Assembly: GCA_026018925.1 (NCBI GenBank) | Contig: JAKSZU010000020.1 | Span: forward strand, 40,391,112 to 40,455,111 | Origin: Tupaia tana | Lineage: Eukaryota > Chordata > Mammalia > Scandentia > Tupaiidae | Direction of reading: 5' to 3' | DNA length: 64,000 bases | Shown: positions 31,871 through 42,263 of the stretch, in pieces | How the letters are laid out: the number at the start of each line of letters is the position of its first letter | How positions within the stretch are numbered: the first letter of the stretch is position 1 | Made by a program: the position numbers and the translations under genes | The notes under the pieces: model-generated | What the model was told of the DNA's origin: nothing | Database searches by the model: none | What the model saw: the letters and a program-made list of their open reading frames with translations, nothing else

Positions 31871-32405
31871 GATTAACAAAATTTCTTAAATAATCTAACT
31901 ACTTTCAATAGCAAGTTCAGCTGGTATGTACATATCTGTGAATACATATCTGACTTTAGGCGTGAAACTCTGAGTAGGATGAATGTACTATAAGGTAGCT
32001 CCTAACTGATGCTATATAGCTTACTATGGTCATTAAATAGGTATTTCTTAATATATTTTTTTAATTTTAAGAAAAGCATTTTAGTTTTAATAAATCAAAT
32101 AAATGCTAAGGAATTTTGCTTAAAACTTAAAGCCAGGAAACAAGTTAGGATTCTGTTCAAGTAGTAGGTACATGAACCTATTGACAGCTCAAGATAGGAA
32201 AAAAATCTTTAAAACTGGAAAACAAAGCCTAGAAGAAAATCAGCCATGTTTTTTTAGTCAAAAGTCATAAAATTCCATTTCACCAGTTCAGTCTCATGTA
32301 CTTAACCTATCTTCTGTTGTGGTTCGATCTTTCTGATTAAATTCTGGAATATAATATTCAAGCCTAGACTTGTCCCTACCATTAAGTTGAGCATTTTCTT
32401 AGTTT

Positions 32406-32406
<1 letters not shown>
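31871..32406. other. C3orf70: no recognised feature
   Basis: AT-rich intron between retroposon X copy 3 and the next SINE. Confidence 0.45.
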
Positions 32407-32444
<38 letters not shown>

Positions 32445-32689
32445 AGAGGTTTTTGCTATAGGGCGCGTGCGCTCACCCGAAAGACACAGACAGAGAGACA
32501 GAAAGCGAGAAATCACCCCCCGGGGGGGATGGCCACACCGCAATCCCTTCTCCTCCATTCTCCTTTCAGGATCTTGGGCACGCACGCACACGTGCCTGGA
32601 GTGAGTTTAAGCCACTGGGTCCAGGACTCAAACCGTGGTCGACTACATGGGAGTCCAGCGACATAGCCATTACGCTAACTTCTGGTCCC
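32407..32689 (-). mobile_element. type A SINE, inverted, 40-plus T tail
   Basis: Very long T run (about 32407-32443), gagaggtttttgctatagggcgcg, head ending cttctggtccc. Short TSD cttagttt on both sides (about 32398 and 32689). Confidence 0.93.
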
Positions 32690-32696
32690 TTAGTTT

Positions 32697-33687
32697 TTGA
32701 ACTCTTATTTCTGTGCGTCTTTATTTAATAAATTTTCCTGGTATAGCACTCCCTTGAGAAATTCTTGGAAATCAGGTCTGGGGTTGGTAAATTCTTTCAG
32801 GTTTTGTTTATCTGAGAATGTTCTTGTCTTTTTTTCCCATGTGAAGGATAATCTTGGGAGTACAGTATTCTTGGTTGAAATTGCTTTTCCCTTAACACTT
32901 TGAATATATTTTCTCATTCTTTCCTTGCTCACATTGTTTCCAATGAGAGGTCTGCTGTTAGCAGGTAGGTAAGTTGCCATTTTTCTCTTGCCAATCTTAA
33001 TATTTTGTCTTTGTCTGTGGTTTTGGTCAATCTGGCTTTAACATGTCTTGGAGAAGATCTTCTTGGGTTGATTCTATTTGAGGTCCTTTGTATGTATTGG
33101 GACTGGATCTTTGAATGCCTCTCTAGGTTTGGAAAGTTTTCTTGCAGGATTTCATGGAAAAGATTATCTGCCCTTATGAGTCTCTCTGCCTTCTGGGATA
33201 CCAGTTATCCAGATGTTTGGATGTTTGATGGTATATAGTATTTCTTGTATATTATTCTCATTTTGGGGGGCAATTTTCTCAGTCTTCGTGACGGATTTTT
33301 CTAGGCCAGTGATTCTATCGTCTACATCTGAGATTCGATTTTCTGTATGATCTAGTTTGCTTTTAATACTTTAAAGGGAGGTTTTGACTTCCTGTATTAT
33401 AGCCTTAATCTCTAACAGGTGCATTTGATTATTTTTTATAGTGTGTATTTCCTCTTTTAGATCTTGCAAGAATTTCTTAACCTCCTGGAACTCGTCCACT
33501 CCTTTCTCCTGCCTCTTCTGCACTTCATTGTCTCTCTTCTCTTCCATCTCTGTTAGCTTTGTCACTATGAATATTCTTAATTCTTTAACTGACATTTCCA
33601 TGAGTTTCACTGCACTGTCTGAGGATGAAGATGAGTTATTCTTTTCCCTTGGCGGAGAGGTATTTTCTTACTTTCCCGTATTTCTTT
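32697..33687 (-). mobile_element. second L1/HAL1 ORF1 remnant, inverted
   Basis: Minus-strand frames 33371-33610 (EKRDNEVQKRQEKGVDEFQE, then IHTIKNNQMHLLEIKAI, a coiled-coil-like region) and 32705-32980 (LPRLSFTWEKKTRTFSDKQN, then LKEFTNPRPDFQEFLKGVL) match the coiled coil and C-terminal domain of L1 ORF1p (family block YPAKLSF...FSDKQ.L..FVTTRPAL..LLK). Intermediate sequence is frameshifted. No ORF2 lies at the expected side, so a HAL1-type (ORF1-only) element or a fragment is possible. Confidence 0.8.
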
Positions 33688-33956
33688 TTCTTTTTTTTTT
33701 TTTTTGAGAGGTTTTTTGCTATAGGGCGTGTGTGCTCGCCAGAAAGACAGAGAGCGACAGAGAGACAGAAAGCGAGAAATCACCCCCCAGGGGGAATGGC
33801 CACGTCACAATCCCTTCTCCTCCATTCTCCTCTCGGGATCTTGGGCACGCACGCACACGCACCCGGCGTGAGTTTAAGCCACCGGGTCTGGGACATGAAC
33901 TGCGGTCGACTACATGGGAGTCCAGCGACATAGCCAATACGCTAACTGCTGGTCCC
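33688..33956 (-). mobile_element. type A SINE, inverted, in the ORF1 remnant
   Basis: Full length with T tail, near-consensus body and head ggtccc at 33956. TSD actttcccgtatttctt (about 33670-33686) versus actttcccatatttctt (33958-33974), one mismatch. Confidence 0.94.
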
Positions 33957-34230
33957 CACTTTCCCATATTTCTTGTGACCCTGCAGTGATTTCATCATCT
34001 GATAGATGGTGCGTTTCTTCCTTATTCTTAAAGTTCAATCTGAGCGTTCAGAGGCGTGTAGGAAGAGGTGATCTGCAATTGGTCTTCCATTCTGTTTTCA
34101 TTCTTTGTGCTTCAGATTCAGTGGGAATAGAGGAATATCTGACGCTAATCGTATTCAGAAGTTTGGATCCTGTTCACTTGGATCTGTCTAGACACTTAGT
34201 GCGTAGAGGCCAGTAGAAATGAATCTGGAG
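33957..34230 (-). mobile_element. N-terminal/5' continuation of the ORF1 element (tentative)
   Basis: The SINE TSD lies in one element, so the sequence right of it should continue the L1/HAL1 5' side. I recognise no specific domain. Confidence 0.35.
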
Positions 34231-34911
34231 GGAGAAGTCTCAGAAGAAAAATCTTCATTTTAAGTCAAGAAAACCAGTTTCACAGCTCAAGTTTGGTATC
34301 CATCTCTGAGTAATTACCTTTTTATTCTGATTGATGTTAGTCTTTTTTTTGTATTTGACATTAATAGTTAGCAGGTACTTTCTCATGTTATTTGTAATTT
34401 TTTTTGTTCAAGAACTAATTCGTATATTAGGACTGTACCAAAAAATGAAGTATTATCTTAGTCTTTCTGCTTGTTTTGAGATAATATTAAATATTATAGT
34501 TAAGTCAAGGAGCTAAGGCCTTTACTGTATTTTGTATAATTTGATGTTAACTAACAATGACTTTACCTGTAAAGTGTTTTTAGTATTTTATAAATTTCAT
34601 TTAGTAATATCAAACCTCATTTAAATAGCAAGTAATTATTAGCAGTTTTTAGCAGCATGTGAAACAGCGGTTTAGAATTGATATATATTTCAAATTGTGC
34701 TTGTGAAATTGTGACTAAAGCTGTGGTGCTTTTTTATTTTATTTAAAAGCTATAGTCAGTGTAATTAATTTCTATATTTCACTTTGTGTTCCCTTTAAAC
34801 AGAATCACAGATTTATATATGAGCCTCCACAAAACATTTTCCATATATGTACAATATATATCATTTTGAGGGCCTTTACTTTGAAAAGGGTATAAAAATG
34901 CCATTTTTCTT
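34231..34911. other. C3orf70: no recognised feature
   Basis: AT-rich intronic sequence. Confidence 0.45.
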
Positions 34912-35188
34912 TTTTTTTTTCCCCCTCTCCTTTTTTTTTTTTTTTTTTCTGCTATAGGGTGCGTGTGCTCTCCAGAAAGACAGATGCAGACAGAGAGATA
35001 GAAAGCGAGAAATCACCCCCCAGGGGGATGGCCACACCGCAATCCCTTCTCCTCCATTCTCCTCTCGGGATCTTGGCACGCATGCACACATGCCTGGCGT
35101 GAGTTTAAGCCACCAGGTCCAGGATTCAAACCACGGTTGACTCTGTGGGAGTTCAGCGACATAGCCATTACTCTAACTGCTGGTCTCC
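34912..35188 (-). mobile_element. type A SINE, inverted, interrupted T tail
   Basis: Tail reads ttttttttttccccctctcc then T19, so a C-rich interruption splits the T run. Body ctgctatagggtgcgtgtgctctcc to head ctaactgctggtctcc. Confidence 0.9.
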
Positions 35189-35673
35189 AACCAGGCATTT
35201 TAAAAATCTCTTTTACATTGAGTAGAAAAACCGAAGAAATCGTCAATATTATAATAAAATATAAAAAAAGTTGTGCTATTCTAGATTTAGTGTGCTTTAA
35301 AATAAATGACATCCAGGTCCACTCACTTTCAGACAAGGAGATAGAAAATGCAAACTTATTAATTATAGTGTTTACTAAGTAAAATATACAGAAACCTTTC
35401 TGAGCCCTAGGTTACTAATTTTTAAAGGAGAGGTAATACTTACATAGAGTTGTAAGAATTAGAAATAACGTAACACCTTGTGGCATTGACAACTGCCATT
35501 ATCATATCTGTCCTTGTAGTCTTGGCAGTTCAGAGGTTTAGCCAATGCTAACAGTGACAATAAGGAGGCAGGGCCCAGGGCTCACGGTCCAAAGGCTTGT
35601 GGTCATCTGTCTGTTATTCGTTCATTGGGAGAGGGACTGGATGCTAGCAGTAAAGGAACATTGGAAAGTTAGT

Positions 35674-35737
35674 GACACCTTTTAAATGCGGAAAAGTTGA
35701 TCAGATCAACCTCAACAACTGTCATTTAAAAGGTGTC
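35674..35737. repeat. perfect 15-bp inverted repeat / hairpin
   Basis: gacaccttttaaatg (35674-35688) is exactly complementary to catttaaaaggtgtc (35723-35737). The 34-nt loop contains a second small palindrome gttgatcagatcaac. Not part of any recognised SINE; it could be a miniature DNA transposon remnant. Confidence 0.8.
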
Positions 35738-35830
35738 GGAAGCCGTCTGGCTCTTTACTGCAGTTGTAGTCACAATTTCCTTGGCTGCCCTGACCAATGG
35801 TCTTGGGTGCAGATTTGATAATAGCTTTTT

Positions 35831-36124
35831 TTTTTTTAATTTTTTTTTAATTTTTATTTATTTATTTATTTATTTATTTATTTTTGCTATAGGGCGCGTG
35901 CGCTCGCCAGACAGACAGAGAGAGACAGAGAGATAGAAAGCAGGAAATCACCCCCCAGGGGGGATGGCCACGCCGCAATCCCTTCTCCTCCATTCTCCTC
36001 TCGGGATCTTGGGCACGCACGCACACGCGCCCGGCGTGAGTTTAAGCCACCGGGTCCGGGACTCGAACTGCGGTCGACTACGTGGGAGTCCAGCGACATA
36101 GCCATTACGCTAACTGCTGGTCCC
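35831..36124 (-). mobile_element. type A SINE, near-consensus, perfect 20-bp TSD
   Basis: TSD cagatttgataatagctttt at 35810-35830 region and 36125-36144. The tail contains (TTTA)n at 35855-35884. The body keeps almost all family CpGs (ggcgcgtgcgctcgcc, cgcacacgcgcccggcgtg), making it one of the youngest copies in the window. Confidence 0.96.
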
Positions 36125-36144
36125 CAGATTTGATAATAGCTTTT

Positions 36145-36896
36145 GCGCTCCACTTCTGACATTGCAGACCCTTGGATATTACCTTGAGAGCCCTAAGAAC
36201 TATAATAACCTGTGGAACTGTCTAGGAACTTGAACAGAAAATCTGATAAGCAAACAATAGCTTTCTTCTTTTTGAAAATGTGTAAACAAAGGCATTATTT
36301 GCTGCTCTGGCCCACAGATCTGTGAATCAGCCACTCTGCTTCCTCTGAGTCTCCCCCGAGGGGGAGGTGGGAGAAGTAGACTTGGAGAGACTAGCAAGGT
36401 AGAAGTTTGCAGCATCTGGACGCTCTGCTGGAGATGGGACTTCCCGTTCACCAGATCCGCGCGCAGCCAGCCTGGTGCTTGTCGTCCTGGGTCGGAGCTG
36501 GTTCCGTGCTCACATTCTCTACCCTGCTTCCAGGTGCACAGCAGGCCATGTGCCAGTGTTGGACATCGACCTTCCTGGCAAGCTGCTGACTGGTTTAAGG
36601 GGCTTTAGGATTGGGTAGGGGAAGGTTATCAAATTATTTCTGGGCTTAAAGATATTTCTTTTCATGTGGATTTACCTTATTTTATGTCCTTAATTTAGAT
36701 GGTTTTTAAGAGGCATTGTGAAATGTAGGGTTATGAATAATTTATTTACAACCGAGTATAATTTAATTTCTGATTATCTTTTAGAAATAAGAATTTTACA
36801 TTCTTAACTGTATTTCATAGAGTTGTAAATTATAAAAGGATATGTAGTGTATGGTTTGATGAGATTTTTTATGTTTTATGTAGGTGTTTCATTATA
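36145..36896. other. C3orf70: no recognised feature
   Basis: Intron sequence between a young SINE and the small palindromic element. Confidence 0.45.
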
Positions 36897-36966
36897 TCAG
36901 GTCGCTGGGAAAGTCATGACGTGTGTTTCTGTGCAAAAATGTGCCATGACTCTCCCAGTGACCCAG
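36897..36966. mobile_element. 70-bp palindromic, TA-flanked MITE-like element
   Basis: ggtcgctgggaaagtcatgac (36900-36920) pairs with gccatgactctcccagtgacc (36942-36962) with about four mismatches. TA dinucleotides flank both ends (36895-36896 and 36967-36968). Size and layout resemble mariner-derived MITEs such as MADE1, but the sequence is not MADE1 as I recall it. Confidence 0.55.
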
Positions 36967-37324
36967 TATTACAAAAACACTCTGAAGTCTTCAAGGCTGA
37001 CACGCTCAAAAGAATTATGCTGTGGCAGTGAGTGCCATAGTCAGACTTCCAACAGCAATTAAATGTCTGGAAAAGCAGCATTATTTGTCACATTAAGTTA
37101 ATGTTGCTAATTGGATTATTACTGATTTTGTTGCTTGTAAATTTAATTTGAAAATCGGTTTCTGCTTTGTAGTTGTGTAAGAGCTATAGGCGTTAGAGGT
37201 TTATATTTGGTCTTGTGTTTGAGTGAGACCACACTGATAAAACAACTGAAGCTAGCCTAGGGGATTGTCTGGGCCAAATCGTCCTGTAGCATTAACTCAT
37301 GGAAGCTGGTTCGCTCTCTCTCTC
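36967..37324. other. C3orf70: no recognised feature
   Basis: AT-rich intron. Confidence 0.45.
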
Positions 37325-37553
37325 CTTTTTATTTTTTAATTTGCTGGCTGGTGAGAGACCAAGAGTGGAAGTAAAGGAGAAAGCCCCCTCCATGGTCACG
37401 CTGCAGTCCCGTCTCCATTTCTCCCTCCTTGTGGGATTTTTGGGCACACACACACACACACACCGTATGTGTGCTTTTCAAGTCCCCAGGGCCAGGCCTC
37501 AGGCCGCACAGTCGGCCGTGTGGGATCCAGCTGCCCTACCGTCTAGCTGGCCC
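37325..37553 (-). mobile_element. type B SINE, inverted, with (CA)n
   Basis: ctggctggtgagagaccaag ... ccctccatggtcacgctgcagtcc ... a (CA)8 run near 37446-37464 ... inverted head ending tagctggcccc. Confidence 0.8.
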
Positions 37554-37624
37554 CCTCAGTTTCTCAATGCCTCTGTGAATCTGCCCTGCTTATGCAGACT
37601 TGCCTGCCCTTCTCCCTGCCCTTT

Positions 37625-37885
37625 TTTTTCTCTAATGAGAGAGAGGACAGAAGTGAGAGTGAGTGCACACGTGAGAGCAAGAGGAGGGGATGCGGGAGGA
37701 GAGAGGGGTCCTCTGACAGGGCAGCCATCATGATTCTCCGCCCCAGGCTCCCAGTGAGCTAGGGTGACAGGTGTGCCCTGCCTGTTCCGGTGGGCTGGGG
37801 GTCTGCCCCGGGCCTCCCACGTGGCCCAGGCTTGGTGCCCTGGCGCCCTGCTGCTTAGCCCAGTGCAGCTGGGCCGGGACTCCTG
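37625..37885 (-). mobile_element. type D old SINE, inverted
   Basis: ctaatgagagagaggacag at the tail side and, at the head side, acgtggcccaggcttggtgcc...ctgcttagcccagtgcagctgggcc. The reverse complement aligns by eye with the 1901 element. Confidence 0.5.
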
Positions 37886-38580
37886 AGGGAGCCAGTTCAC
37901 TTGGACATTAAAACAAACAAAGAAAGCTGTTTTAAGGAAGACTTTCTAGATCCTGGTTCCTTTCTTTAAGCTAATCTATATCCTATATCTTTTTAGGGAG
38001 TTAGAGATTAATTAGACCTTTCCTTAAAAACTGAGAGAAAATTATGTAAAGCTTATGCTTTTATAACACATTTCGTTTTTCAATGCCACCTTCTTATTTA
38101 TCTCAATTTAAAACCCAGTCCTTACTGATTTCTCTCTTCCCAGAGGAGTTAGCTTATTTTAGTTCTGATATCAGAATGAGTTCGGTTTGTTGGCCTTTAG
38201 TGTCTCGCCCTTGGTTCTAGATAGAGAAGTAACGATGTTCAGAGTATCAAAGCCCTACCTCGCAGGAGGAGACGGGAAGGTATTTTCTGGTACTCCTGGG
38301 TATGAGATCAGGGAGTTGGGGAGTTTCAGTGGACTGGATAGGTAAAAGAGACCTGGAGCATTTTCCTGAGACACTAAAGTGGATTTTAAAAAGCTATAGA
38401 ATGTCCTCTGGAGATTTGAATGTGAAGATTTCGGATGTTTTTATGGTGCAGTCGTCAGTACAGTAAGGGATGGAGAAGAGACCTCTTTCTGGTCTAAAGT
38501 TTCATAGCAACTGCACCTTCCCCCCCGGGCTAGAAGTGTGGCCACAGAACTGTGCGGTGGGACAGACCCCACTCTTAGGG
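37886..38580. other. C3orf70: no recognised feature
   Basis: Intron sequence, no family recognised. Confidence 0.45.
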
Positions 38581-38880
38581 CGCGGTTCTCCGTGCTAAGG
38601 GATCCGTAGTGAGTGTGGACCAAGGGCCTGCACGTGGACCTTTCGCTGGGACCCACAAGTGACGGAGACAGCCCTGCCGTCCACTTACTGCGAAGAAACG
38701 CATGCCCTTAAAGAGAAGAAAATTAGTATGTGGTGCGCAGATTGGCGACAAGATGAGCCCAACGTGCGGGCGTCCTGGCTGCGCAGCGTCGATTCCGGGT
38801 TCCGCGCCAGGTCGTCGGTCTCTTCCCAGCGGCATGTTCCCGGAGCCCGCAGGCGCACGACTTGGGCCTCCTTGCATGAA
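38581..38880. promoter_or_regulatory. CpG-dense intronic patch
   Basis: I count 28 CpG dinucleotides in these 300 bp, far above the surrounding intron, and it is not one of the CpG-rich SINEs. It could be an intronic CpG island, an alternative promoter or a young CpG-rich insertion. ORFs across it on both strands (up to 100 codons) are unrecognised. Confidence 0.45.
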
Positions 38881-39311
38881 CAGTAATGATCCTATTCCAT
38901 AACTCTCTTGTCACGTATCTCTGAGTTTGACTTGTCTAAGAAGACAGTTCTTCAGCCGGTGACTCACGTATCCTTTTCATCATCTGTAACAAGTTCTCTA
39001 AGCTGTCTTGCCTAGGAGAGGGGCAGGAGCCTTCAGCTGTCAAAAGCGCTTAGCTAGGCGGGTACTGGCAGCTTTAACGAAGGCCATTGTATTATGTCAT
39101 TTGATATTTTTAAATTCAAGAATTAAGAGAAGGCTTAAAATGAAATAATGTATAAGAAATTGCTTAGGAAAGTTGAGCATTGTAGGATGACAGGTATTTT
39201 TCATTTTCACCTTCATTTCTTCTACTGGCATCCTGTTGTACTTAACTTTGATTCTTGTTTTCTTTTCTTTTAAAAAAGTCAGGTTTATTTAATCAATTAA
39301 ATTTTTAGAAT
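38881..39311. other. C3orf70: no recognised feature
   Basis: Intron sequence. Confidence 0.45.
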
Positions 39312-39466
39312 TATTTCATTCGACTTTGCTTACTATTATTTTTTAATTTGACCAGAGAAAGAGAGAGTGAGAGAAAGAGAGAGCAATCCGCTAGGTCCAG
39401 GACTCGAACTGCAGTTGGCCATGTGGGAGCCCTGCGCCCTTAACCACCGCACCACCTGCTGGCCCC
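39312..39466 (-). mobile_element. type C SINE, inverted, inserted in a type A tail
   Basis: tttttaatttgaccagagaaag ... aatccgctaggtccaggactcg ... cacctgctggcccc. Similar aattaaatttttaga and aattaaaatttttaga flank it. The next SINE's own left TSD lies further out at about 39276, so this copy landed in that SINE's tail. Confidence 0.85.
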
Positions 39467-39481
39467 AGTTAATTAAAATTT

Positions 39482-39740
39482 TTAGAGAGAGATTTTTGTT
39501 ATAGGGTATGTACTCTCACTGGAGACACAGAGAGATGAGAAGTCATCCCCTTGGGAGGATGCATTGTCCCCTTGGGGGATGACTACGCTGCAATCCCTTG
39601 TCCTCCATTCTCTTCTCAGGATCTTGGTCACACATGCACATGTGCCCGGCGTAAGTTTTCAGCTGCTGGGTCTGGGACTTGAACCATGGTTGACTATGTG
39701 GGAGCCCAGTCATGTAACCATCATGCCATTTTCTGGTCCC
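39482..39740 (-). mobile_element. type A SINE, inverted, with internal duplication
   Basis: The block tccccttgggaggatg is followed by a second tccccttgggggatg (about 39546-39583), a tandem duplication of the middle. Head ends ctggtccc at 39740. Its likely TSD is aagtcaggtttatttaa (about 39278) versus aagttgggtttacttaa (about 39742). Confidence 0.85.
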
Positions 39741-39767
39741 AAGAAGTTGGGTTTACTTAAAGCACTT

Positions 39768-39946
39768 ATTTTTGTTTGTTACCGTCTCGCTGTGTCACCA
39801 TCCCGCTGCCTCCACCTCCTGAGTGGGTGGGCGGCAGGTGCGTGCCACTGTGCCCGGCTTTTAGTGTGCCGGGAGTGTCCCAGACCCCGGGGCCTCGGTC
39901 TGCTGAGTAGCAGTGTCTACCGGTGTGCACTGCGGTGGCTGGCCGA
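39768..39946 (-). mobile_element. 7SL/Alu-like dimeric SINE, inverted
   Basis: Reading the minus strand: a left arm opening ggccagccaccgcagtgcac, a short A-rich joint, then a right arm agccgggcacagtggcacgc ... actcaggaggtggaggcag ... gtgacacagcgagacgg. This follows the Alu order (agccgggcgtggtggc...actcgggaggctgaggcagg...gcgacagagcgagactccg) with an internal right-arm deletion. Confidence 0.65.
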
Positions 39947-39954
39947 GATTCAGG

Positions 39955-40560
39955 TTATTAGGTAGAACTCACATGCAGTAAAATTCACACACTTTTTAGG
40001 ATGTAATTCTGTGTGTTATAACAAGCATAGGTAATTGTGTAACTATGCATCATCAAAATGTAGAACATTCCCATCAGCCCCCCAGATTTTCCTGAAGCCT
40101 GTTAGTAGTCAGTTCTTCATCTTTATCCCCAGCCCTGACTACTGCTAATCTATTTTTGTGTCTTTTTCATAATGTTTTAGAACATGCAACCTTCTTACCA
40201 TAATTTTTCTAATATTTCAGAATATTATATAAATGGAGTCATGTAGCTTGTACCTTTATCCACTTAATGTAAGGGCCTGCAATTCATCCATTCTGTTGAA
40301 CGTATCAGTAGTTCATTCTTTTCTTTTGCAGGTTAGTATTCCAGAGGGCTATACCACACTTTGTTAGTTTATCAGTTGGTGGATAGTTAGTGGGTTATTT
40401 CTAGCTTTGGCCAATTAATAATGTGCCAAAGCCCCTCTATTCTGTTCTTTGGATCTGCCTGTCCGCTCTTTACCAATACCCCACTATCTTAATATTATCG
40501 CTTTATCATAAATCTTGAAACCAGTTGGTATAAATCCTTCAACTTTATTGTTCTTTTTTT
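39955..40560 (-). mobile_element. old L1M 3' region, inverted
   Basis: agaacattcccatcagccccccag, tcagaatattatataaatggagtcatg and tttgttagtttatcagttggtgga match inverted 3' sequence of old L1M elements, a different copy from the 23-31 kb one. Confidence 0.7.
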
Positions 40561-40743
40561 AAAAGAATTCTTTTATTTGTATTCATTGTCATTTTTTAAT
40601 TATTTTATTTTTTTGAAGTTGACCAGAGAGAGACAGAGAGAAAGAAGGAAAGTGAGAAAGCAAGCTGCCAGGTCCAGGACTTGAACCATGGTCAGCCATG
40701 TGGGAGTCCAGCCGCCTTAACCACCACACCACCTGCTGGCCCC
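40561..40743 (-). mobile_element. type C SINE, inverted, in L1
   Basis: gttgaccagagagagacag ... gctgccaggtccaggacttg ... cacctgctggcccc. TSD tattgttcttttt at about 40546-40558 and 40744-40756. Confidence 0.93.
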
Positions 40744-41130
40744 TATTGTTCTTTTTTATAATTGTTTTAGCTTACTGGAGTTTCTTTGCCTTTTCATATA
40801 CATCTTAGAATAAACTTTTCAATTTATAAAACAAAACAAACAAATCTAGGATTTGGAGTGGGTTCGCATTGAACTTATAGACCAGTTTGTAGAGCTTTGG
40901 TTTTCCTTCATGTATTTTGAAGCTCTCTTGTTAGGTTTCTACATATATATTTAGGGTTTTATATACCTTCTTGGTCAGTTTACCGTTTTATCATTGTGTA
41001 ATGTTTCTGTTTGCCTTGGGTAATTCCTTGTTCTGAAATTTACTTTGATATCAATACAGTTACTTTATCTTTCTTATAATTAATGTTCGTGTAGTGTATT
41101 TTCTTTATACTTTTACTTTTAGCCAATGTA
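40744..41130 (-). mobile_element. old L1M continuation, inverted
   Basis: gttttagcttactggagtttctttgccttttcatatac, gaacttatagaccagtttg and cttccttcatgtattttgaagctctc-like words continue the same L1 right of the SINE. Confidence 0.7.
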
Positions 41131-41419
41131 TGTCTTTGATGTGGGCTTGTCCTAGATTGCACATTATCGGGCCTTGCCTTTTACACGCTGCCAATCCTGG
41201 CTTCTCTCGGATTGTCGTCTGTGACCGGCCAGGCCTCATTGCCTCTCCACCTTCACGCGTCTCGTTCCACTCTTGCTTGTCTCCGCTGCCTTCCCATCAT
41301 GTTAGCCTTACATCAGTGTAGAACGCCTGGAATTCTCCCTGTGACTGTCGTTCTTGCTGTTATTCCTGCCGGGACGATGACCATATTCGTGGCATCCTAC
41401 CATCCACCCCCTTCTAACC
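41131..41419. other. C3orf70: no recognised feature
   Basis: C/T-rich intron; possibly an eroded 5' part of the L2 that follows. Confidence 0.35.
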
Positions 41420-41770
41420 TCTCACACTGCAAGCTTCTAGTAAATTCCCTTCTTGTCCTTCAAGTTTCTTCTTAAATATTACCTCTTCACAGAAGCCTTT
41501 CCTGAGGCCCTCATCTTGAGTAGGCCCTCGCTATTCCTTGGAACAGAATCAAGCGTATTTCCGGTTAGCTGCAGTCTTTGTTTATTTACTTTTCATGTCT
41601 GTTTACTAGACTGTGTCCCTCCCCCCCCAGGCGCCGGCGTTCTGCGGTAAAGGGGTCTCGTCTGTCCTACGCGCCACCGAGTGGTTAGCGCTCAGGAGCA
41701 CAGTGGCTGCGGGAGGTACGTGTGTACTGAGTGGACAAATGGATACTTTGTTAAATCCGGCCTACGAGTT
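41420..41770 (+). mobile_element. L2 LINE 3' portion
   Basis: tcacagaagcctttcctgaggccctc, tttgtttatttacttttcatgtctg and ctagactgtgtccctcccccc are in the L2 3' order (cagagaggccttccctgacc...tttatttgtttact...ctagactgtaagctcc). Confidence 0.6.
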
Positions 41771-42263
41771 ACTTGTATGTGTTCATCATTAGGCAGAAAT
41801 GTATTTACACTTGCTAAATTCCCCTTTACTCGTTAGCAATCAGGTCCATATCCCGAGTAATCTGTAGTGGTGTTTTTATTAGATAACCACTTACAGGATT
41901 TTCAACAGACACAAAACTCCCCAAATTCTCACAAATGCAGATACAGCTAGTAGTCATTAAACTGAAAATAGATTAATGATATACTTTTCTGACACATTCA
42001 GATTAAGATGAACTGAAAATGCAACTCAGACTTCATAATCACTTGGACCTGTCTTCTGATCATTTGCACGTTGGCACGTGCCGCGAAATGTGGTTCACTG
42101 TTGAGGTTTGACATTGACGACTAACATGAAGCGCTGTTAAAATGTTAGTAAACTAGCAGTGTGATGTATGAGCCTATTTATTATCAGTTAATCATTCTGA
42201 TCAACAAACATCGATGGTGAGAAAAAGGACAACGTCTGCTTGGAAAGTAAATAGTACTTTTAT
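41771..42263. other. C3orf70: no recognised feature
   Basis: Intron sequence. Confidence 0.45.

Noticed and set aside
33371..33610. Novel coiled-coil gene on the minus strand
   Set aside because: Its position 5' of the LSFTWEKKTRTFSDKQN-type block identifies it as the coiled-coil part of an L1/HAL1 ORF1 remnant.
38575..38877. 100-codon minus-strand ORF in the CpG-dense patch as a new gene
   Set aside because: No start context, splice signals or homology that I can see; kept only as a CpG observation.
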